The translations under genes and the position numbers were made by a program. The notes beneath the pieces are model-generated. The model saw only the letters and a program-made list of their open reading frames with translations, did no database searches and was not told where the DNA came from. 64,000 nt of DNA, taken from positions 124,001 to 188,000 of the forward strand of contig NZ_FOOT01000003.1 of the NCBI RefSeq assembly GCF_900113285.1, in the 5' to 3' direction. Positions 60,277 through 64,000 of this stretch are shown here, one piece after another. The DNA is from Pontibacter chinhatensis. Lineage in GTDB: Bacteria > Bacteroidota > Bacteroidia > Cytophagales > Hymenobacteraceae. How positions within the stretch are numbered: the stretch's first letter is position 1; each line of letters starts with the position of its first letter.

Positions 60277-61056
60277 TCACCTTCTCCTTCTGGCGTACTC
60301 CTCCAGCTCGCGTACGCTGCTGTCGTGGCGGAAAGCGTCAAAGACGTAGTAGAAGCGGTCGCGGTCGCAGAGGTAGTCGTAGGCATATTTGGCGAACTCT
60401 ATGCGGGTGCTCTCATGGTCAAACTGCAGCAGCAGGCGCTTAAGGTCGTCGGCCATGATGCTGTTGCCGCGCAGCCCGTCACGCGCTATACTTAGCTTGG
60501 TACTCTCGTAGTCGCGGTGGCGGATGGCGTCTACCAGGCGGTCCAGCTCGCGACCGGAAAGCAGGTTGCGGCAGTTGCCATCACGGTAGTCATCTCGGTA
60601 GCGGTCGTCTTTATACCTATCGTCGTACCGATCATCGTAGCGGTCGTGGCCGCAGTACGCGTCGTGGCGGTGGTGGTCCGGGTAGCGGGGCAAAGGCGGG
60701 GCGGGCACCACGACCACCGGCCTCAGCGGCACCTCGCTCAGGAGCTTGAGGTGCGCCTTCCCGCTCCGGCCCAGGGTACGCACGCCGTAGGTAGCCTCTA
60801 CCCCATGCGGCACCAACACCTTTTGCCCCATTTTATACATGCCATGCCGGGTACGCACGCGCAGTTCCACATAATGCTCGCCCGGGCGCACGGCATTCAT
60901 GCGCACATAGTTGGTGGCGGTATGGTTGAGGGTACGCCCGTTCACTTTCACCTGAAAAGACTCGCCGCGCTCGGCAGTAAAAACAAGTATGGAGGCCTGC
61001 GCCCATACCGGCAGCGCCAGCAGCACAAGCAGGATCGGTAGTAGAAGCTTTCTCAT
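60277..61056 (-). CDS. DUF4476 exported protein
   Basis: 259 residues with a signal peptide (LLPILLVLLALPVWAQ). Residues about 24-105 are strand-rich (LVFTAERGESFQVKVNGRTL, NAVRPGEHYVELRVRT). Residues 115-160 are a charged linker with tandem DDRY repeats (DRYDDRYDDRYKDDRYRDD) and one Cys on each side. Residues about 160-255 are the DUF4476 helical domain (ELDRLVDAIRHRDYESTKLS, DDLKRLLLQFDHESTRIEF, YDYLCDRDRFYYVFDAF). Function unknown; widespread in Bacteroidota. Confidence 0.85.
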   Translation of the reverse strand: MRKLLLPILLVLLALPVWAQASILVFTAERGESFQVKVNGRTLNHTATNYVRMNAVRPGEHYVELRVRTRHGMYKMGQKVLVPHGVEATYGVRTLGRSGKAHLKLLSEVPLRPVVVVPAPPLPRYPDHHRHDAYCGHDRYDDRYDDRYKDDRYRDDYRDGNCRNLLSGRELDRLVDAIRHRDYESTKLSIARDGLRGNSIMADDLKRLLLQFDHESTRIEFAKYAYDYLCDRDRFYYVFDAFRHDSSVRELEEYARRRR

Positions 61057-61129
61057 GGCAAGTATAGGTTTTTACTTATACTTGCGCTATCCCAATTTCT
61101 GTGCCAGTTTAGCTTAAAGAAGCTAAGCT

Positions 61130-61807
61130 TTAATTCTCCCGCTTCAGCTTAAGGTTGTAGTTCAGGCCAATGCCCGCTGATTTCCCTCTAAAGTAGTTGC
61201 CTGAAGCCGGCAAATAGTATAAGTTCCTGTAAAGCAGGATACCATCAGCATAAATATATAGTCGCTTGTTGAGCCTGTAGTTGAGCGTTAAGCCTGCCGT
61301 GGCAACCAAATCAAACGTGTAAAATTTATCATCATACAGTGTAATCACCTCCTCATCATAAGTTTCTGTTGCTCTTGCCTTCATGTGGCCAAAAACAGGA
61401 GCAAGCGATGCATTCACATATAGCTGCAGCCTTTTATATGGGTTAAAAGGCGTCCATTTTACGGTCAAGGGAGTAACGATTCCTCGAATACGTTCATATC
61501 TATGGAAGTCCCCGTAGTTGCCTCCTGATACAGCTATTCTGTACCCGTTTATCTCATTGGCACCATAACCGACTCCTAATTGTACCATTGTTCTTTTGTT
61601 TAGTTTATACCCCAAATGAACATTTGCAATCGGAACTATTGTATTAATGACTTCATGTTTGGCCTCCCCCATTATCGGGTAGTTTGTGTTACTTACCCCC
61701 ATCCCTACAAAGAATTTGGTTTCTGCAGAATCTTTGGCCGGAGTTTGTTGCGCCACAGCAGCGAAGGCGGAAAGCAGCAGCAGAAGAGATAGCTGGAATG
61801 TTTTCAT
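61130..61807 (-). CDS. Small outer-membrane beta-barrel protein, paralogue 1
   Basis: 225 residues. Signal peptide FQLSLLLLLSAFAAVAQQTP. Alternating strands with aromatic girdles: KFFVGMGVSNTNYPIMGEAK, NVHLGYKLNKRTMVQLGVGY, PLTVKWTPFNPYKRLQLYVN, TAGLTLNYRLNKRLYIYADG, ending SAGIGLNYNLKLKREN. An eight-stranded OmpA/OmpW-like barrel is likely. It lies seven bases after a clear paralogue; the two are cotranscribed. Function unknown. Confidence 0.8.
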   Translation of the reverse strand: MKTFQLSLLLLLSAFAAVAQQTPAKDSAETKFFVGMGVSNTNYPIMGEAKHEVINTIVPIANVHLGYKLNKRTMVQLGVGYGANEINGYRIAVSGGNYGDFHRYERIRGIVTPLTVKWTPFNPYKRLQLYVNASLAPVFGHMKARATETYDEEVITLYDDKFYTFDLVATAGLTLNYRLNKRLYIYADGILLYRNLYYLPASGNYFRGKSAGIGLNYNLKLKREN

Positions 61808-61814
61808 ATCGAGG

Positions 61815-62510
61815 TTAATCTAAAAAGCCGCCTTGCTTCTCCCGCTTCAGGTTGAGATTGTAATTGAGGCCAATGGACACCGACCTGGCTTGCTTGGCAT
61901 ACTCAGTAAATTGGTTGACGTTCTTATAATACAGATTGGCTTTCCCGTAGCCTTCAAAACGATTATTGATTTTATAATTGAGCTGTAGGCCTGCCGTTAC
62001 AATGGCATATAATCCAGCGTCATCACTTTCAAACGTCACGACTCTATTTCCTTCATACTCCTCAGAATTTTGGTGCCAAGTAGAACCGAGTATGGGAATA
62101 AAGGAAGCAGTAGCATAAAGTTGAACCTTACGGGCGGGGTTAAATGGGGTGAAGTGCACCGTAAGCGGCATAGCCACGCCATAACTGTCCTTACTCCTGT
62201 AGTGGTTAATAATCGTATCGTTATAACCGTAGTATATTCCGGAAAGAACATCTTCTTTATCCCTTCCGTAGGTTAGCCCCACCTGTACGTTCATCCTTTT
62301 GGTTAGCCTATAACCTATATGCGCGTGCGCAATAGGCGTAAACCCTCCTCCTACTTTCTTGGTGTTATCCCACATACTGTAGGAAATGCTGCTCAGCTCA
62401 ATGCCCACGTAAAACCGTTTGGGTGGCACCGAGGCTGAATCAGGGTGAGTTTGCGCCACTGCAGCCAACGAGAAAAGCAGAAGCAGAAGGGATAATTGTA
62501 GTGTTTTCAT
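61815..62510 (-). CDS. Small outer-membrane beta-barrel protein, paralogue 2
   Basis: 231 residues. Signal peptide LQLSLLLLLFSLAAVAQTHP. Shares with paralogue 1 the blocks HAHIGYRLTKRMNVQVGLTY, MPLTVHFTPFNPARKVQLYA, TAGLQLNYKINNRFEGYGKA and SIGLNYNLNLKRE, so a tandem duplication is evident. It ends KQGGFLD, beyond the last strand. No promoter was recognised in the 263-bp spacer upstream. Confidence 0.8.
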   Translation of the reverse strand: MKTLQLSLLLLLFSLAAVAQTHPDSASVPPKRFYVGIELSSISYSMWDNTKKVGGGFTPIAHAHIGYRLTKRMNVQVGLTYGRDKEDVLSGIYYGYNDTIINHYRSKDSYGVAMPLTVHFTPFNPARKVQLYATASFIPILGSTWHQNSEEYEGNRVVTFESDDAGLYAIVTAGLQLNYKINNRFEGYGKANLYYKNVNQFTEYAKQARSVSIGLNYNLNLKREKQGGFLD

Positions 62511-62718
62511 ATCTGGTTATGAGGCAGCAAACAGCACAAATCATATAAACATACCTATATTAAGCTATATCAACAAGGCAATTTGAGGTGCTTTTGTTAC
62601 ATCGGCTTTTAGGGGTATTTCACCTAGCCTATACTTTAAAATCATCGCTGCTGCGTTTGCGGCTGTTTTTACCATCCCACTTTTCTATTCCTTTGTCACA
62701 TCAGCCCCGGAAAAAAAG

Positions 62719-62751
62719 CAAGCGCCACAGGTGCTGTACCTGTGGCGCTTG
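62719..62751 (-). terminator. purM terminator
   Basis: Perfect 14-bp stem CAAGCGCCACAGGT (62719-62732) / ACCTGTGGCGCTTG (62738-62751), with CTTTTTTTCC following on the minus strand, 23 bases after the stop. Confidence 0.9.
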
Positions 62752-62773
62752 TAAAGTATAGGTAAAGTATAAC

Positions 62774-63943
62774 TTAGCCTTCGTAGTAAAACTCGCCATA
62801 AGGGCTGCGAATCGTGAGCTCGTTCCGTTTGCTCTTCTCCACGCGGCCAATGATCTGGGCCTCCACGTTAAAGCTTTTCGAGATGGCAATCAGGTCCTGG
62901 GCATACTCCTCGGGCAGGTAAATCTCCAGGCGGTGGCCCATGTTGAAGACCTTGTACATCTCCATCCAGTCGGTGTGGCTCTGCTCCTGAATGATGCGGA
63001 ACAGCGGCGGCACCGGCAGCAGGTTGTCCTTGATGATGTGCACCTTCTCGGTGAAGTGCAGCACCTTGGTCTGGGCGCCGCCCGAGCAGTGCACCATGCC
63101 GTGGATATTTTTGCGGTGCTGCTTCAGAATCTCCATCACAATAGGCGCATAGGTGCGCGTAGGCGAGAGCACCAGTTTGCCTACCTCCATGCCTGTTTCA
63201 GGGTCGATGTCGGTCACGCGCATATTGCCCGAGTATACCAGGTCGGCTGGCAGCTCTGGGTCGTAGCTTTCGGGGTAAGAGGCGGCCAGGTACTTGTGGA
63301 ACACATCGTGGCGGGCCGAGGTAAGGCCGTTGCTGCCCATGCCGCCGTTATACTCTGTTTCGTAGGTGGCCTGGCCGTAAGAGGCAAAGCCCACGATTAC
63401 GTCGCCGGGTTGGATGGTGTGGTTCGAGATCACCTCGTCGCGGCGCATGCGGGCGGTGACGGTACTGTCCACGATGATGGTGCGCACCAAATCGCCCACA
63501 TCGGCTGTCTCGCCGCCGGTGCTGTAAATGCCCACACCGTTGTCGCGCAGCATCTGCAGCACCTCCTCGGTACCGTTGATGATGGCAGCAATTACCTCGC
63601 CCGGCACCAGGTTCTTGTTGCGGCCAATAGTAGACGAGAGCAATATTCTATCGGTAGCGCCCACGCACAGCAGGTCGTCGGTGTTCATTACCACGGCATC
63701 CTGAGCAATGCCTTTCCATACGCTCAGGTCACCGGTTTCTTTCCAGTACATGTAGGCCAGCGAGGACTTGGTGCCGGCTCCGTCGGCATGCATGATGGCG
63801 CAGTACTCCTCGTCGCCGGTAAGTATATCAGGGATGATCTTACAGAAAGCTCTCGGGAAAAGCCCTTTGTCGATGTTCTTGATGGCGTTGTGCACATCCT
63901 CCTTAGAGGCGGATACGCCGCGACGCAAATATCTATTTTCCAT
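62774..63943 (-). CDS. purM: Phosphoribosylformylglycinamidine cyclo-ligase (AIR synthase)
   Basis: 389 residues. ATP-dependent ring closure to AIR in purine synthesis. N-terminal GVSASKEDVHNAIKNID, the substrate loop MHADGAGTKSSLAYMYWKET, DAVVMNTDDLLCVGA, GIYSTGGETADVGDLVRTI, VIVGFASYGQATYETEYNGG and GMVHCSGGAQTKVLHF. It is the long variant common in this phylum; the classical PurM is about 345 residues, and the C-terminal EAQIIGRVEKSKRNELTI is conserved. Complete: start at 63943, 57 bases from the window edge. Confidence 0.92.
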   Translation of the reverse strand: MENRYLRRGVSASKEDVHNAIKNIDKGLFPRAFCKIIPDILTGDEEYCAIMHADGAGTKSSLAYMYWKETGDLSVWKGIAQDAVVMNTDDLLCVGATDRILLSSTIGRNKNLVPGEVIAAIINGTEEVLQMLRDNGVGIYSTGGETADVGDLVRTIIVDSTVTARMRRDEVISNHTIQPGDVIVGFASYGQATYETEYNGGMGSNGLTSARHDVFHKYLAASYPESYDPELPADLVYSGNMRVTDIDPETGMEVGKLVLSPTRTYAPIVMEILKQHRKNIHGMVHCSGGAQTKVLHFTEKVHIIKDNLLPVPPLFRIIQEQSHTDWMEMYKVFNMGHRLEIYLPEEYAQDLIAISKSFNVEAQIIGRVEKSKRNELTIRSPYGEFYYEG

Positions 63944-64000
63944 AGTTTCAGATGACTTGCCTACAAATTTAGCAAAGGGAATGGCATTCCCGAAAGTATA

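Noticed and set aside
1..64000. CRISPR array, IS element or prophage
   Set aside because: No direct repeats with regular spacers, no transposase or integrase, no phage structural genes. The repeats seen are inverted or modular intergenic elements.

Overview
The window looks like a chromosomal segment of a member of the Bacteroidota, most likely Cytophagales/Hymenobacteraceae (Pontibacter-like). The support is family content: DUF4293, DUF4476, DUF1573, a long NusB, a short eukaryote/archaeal-type ProRS, an NfeD-FloA pair, and several SpII lipoproteins. Promoters also fit, with -7 boxes of the Bacteroidota type (TAnnTTTG, e.g. before hemA and before a Glu/Leu dehydrogenase), and Shine-Dalgarno sequences are largely absent. 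No phage, transposase, CRISPR array or rRNA was found. One tRNA (Val, TAC anticodon) is present.

Layout. 0-14.5 kb: a truncated NTF2-like protein, DPP-IV-type peptidase, a FadL-like outer-membrane protein, a Tyr-rich lipoprotein, proS, nfeD-floA, three small lipoproteins, a 2OG-Fe(II) oxygenase and a chromate transporter. 14.5-19.9 kb: a five-gene minus-strand nucleotide-sugar operon (TviB-like dehydrogenase, galE, rfbB, WbpP/TviC-like epimerase, rfbA) closed by a GAAA-loop terminator. 20-29.5 kb: prmC, ribD, msrC-like GAF protein, psd, glutamate dehydrogenase, cdsA, CPBP protease, dusB and an EamA permease. 29.6-42.3 kb: an NhaC-family antiporter with an unusual exported N-terminal domain, a FemAB/GNAT-like protein, an orphan histidine kinase, hemA, an ArsR regulator, anmK, a second Glu/Leu-type dehydrogenase, an MscS channel and an AsmA protein. 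42.4-49.1 kb: tRNA-Val, then a minus-strand housekeeping run nusB-ytxH-idh-DUF1573-yajC-ybbR-coaE, with a leucine-dehydrogenase-like gene upstream. 49.2-54.6 kb: two half-size ABC exporters whose motif defects are complementary (probable heterodimer) flanking an XRE-like protein, a TetR regulator and a GyrI-like protein. 55.2-64 kb: trans-sulfuration PLP enzyme, truA, thiolase, DUF4293, DUF4476, two tandem beta-barrel paralogues and purM.

The most striking feature is not a gene. The heptamer AAGTATA/TATACTT is strongly over-represented on both strands, in spacers and inside coding sequence (where it forces otherwise unusual ATA-CTT and AGT-ATA codon pairs), and it forms the arms or loops of many terminators. 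This resembles the behaviour of DNA-uptake sequences or other highly iterated motifs. A second signal is a family of modular intergenic repeats at 3.2-3.8, 54.7-55.2 and 59.4-60.2 kb. Several of its predicted stems keep pairing through compensatory base changes, so these are structured elements rather than coding sequence.
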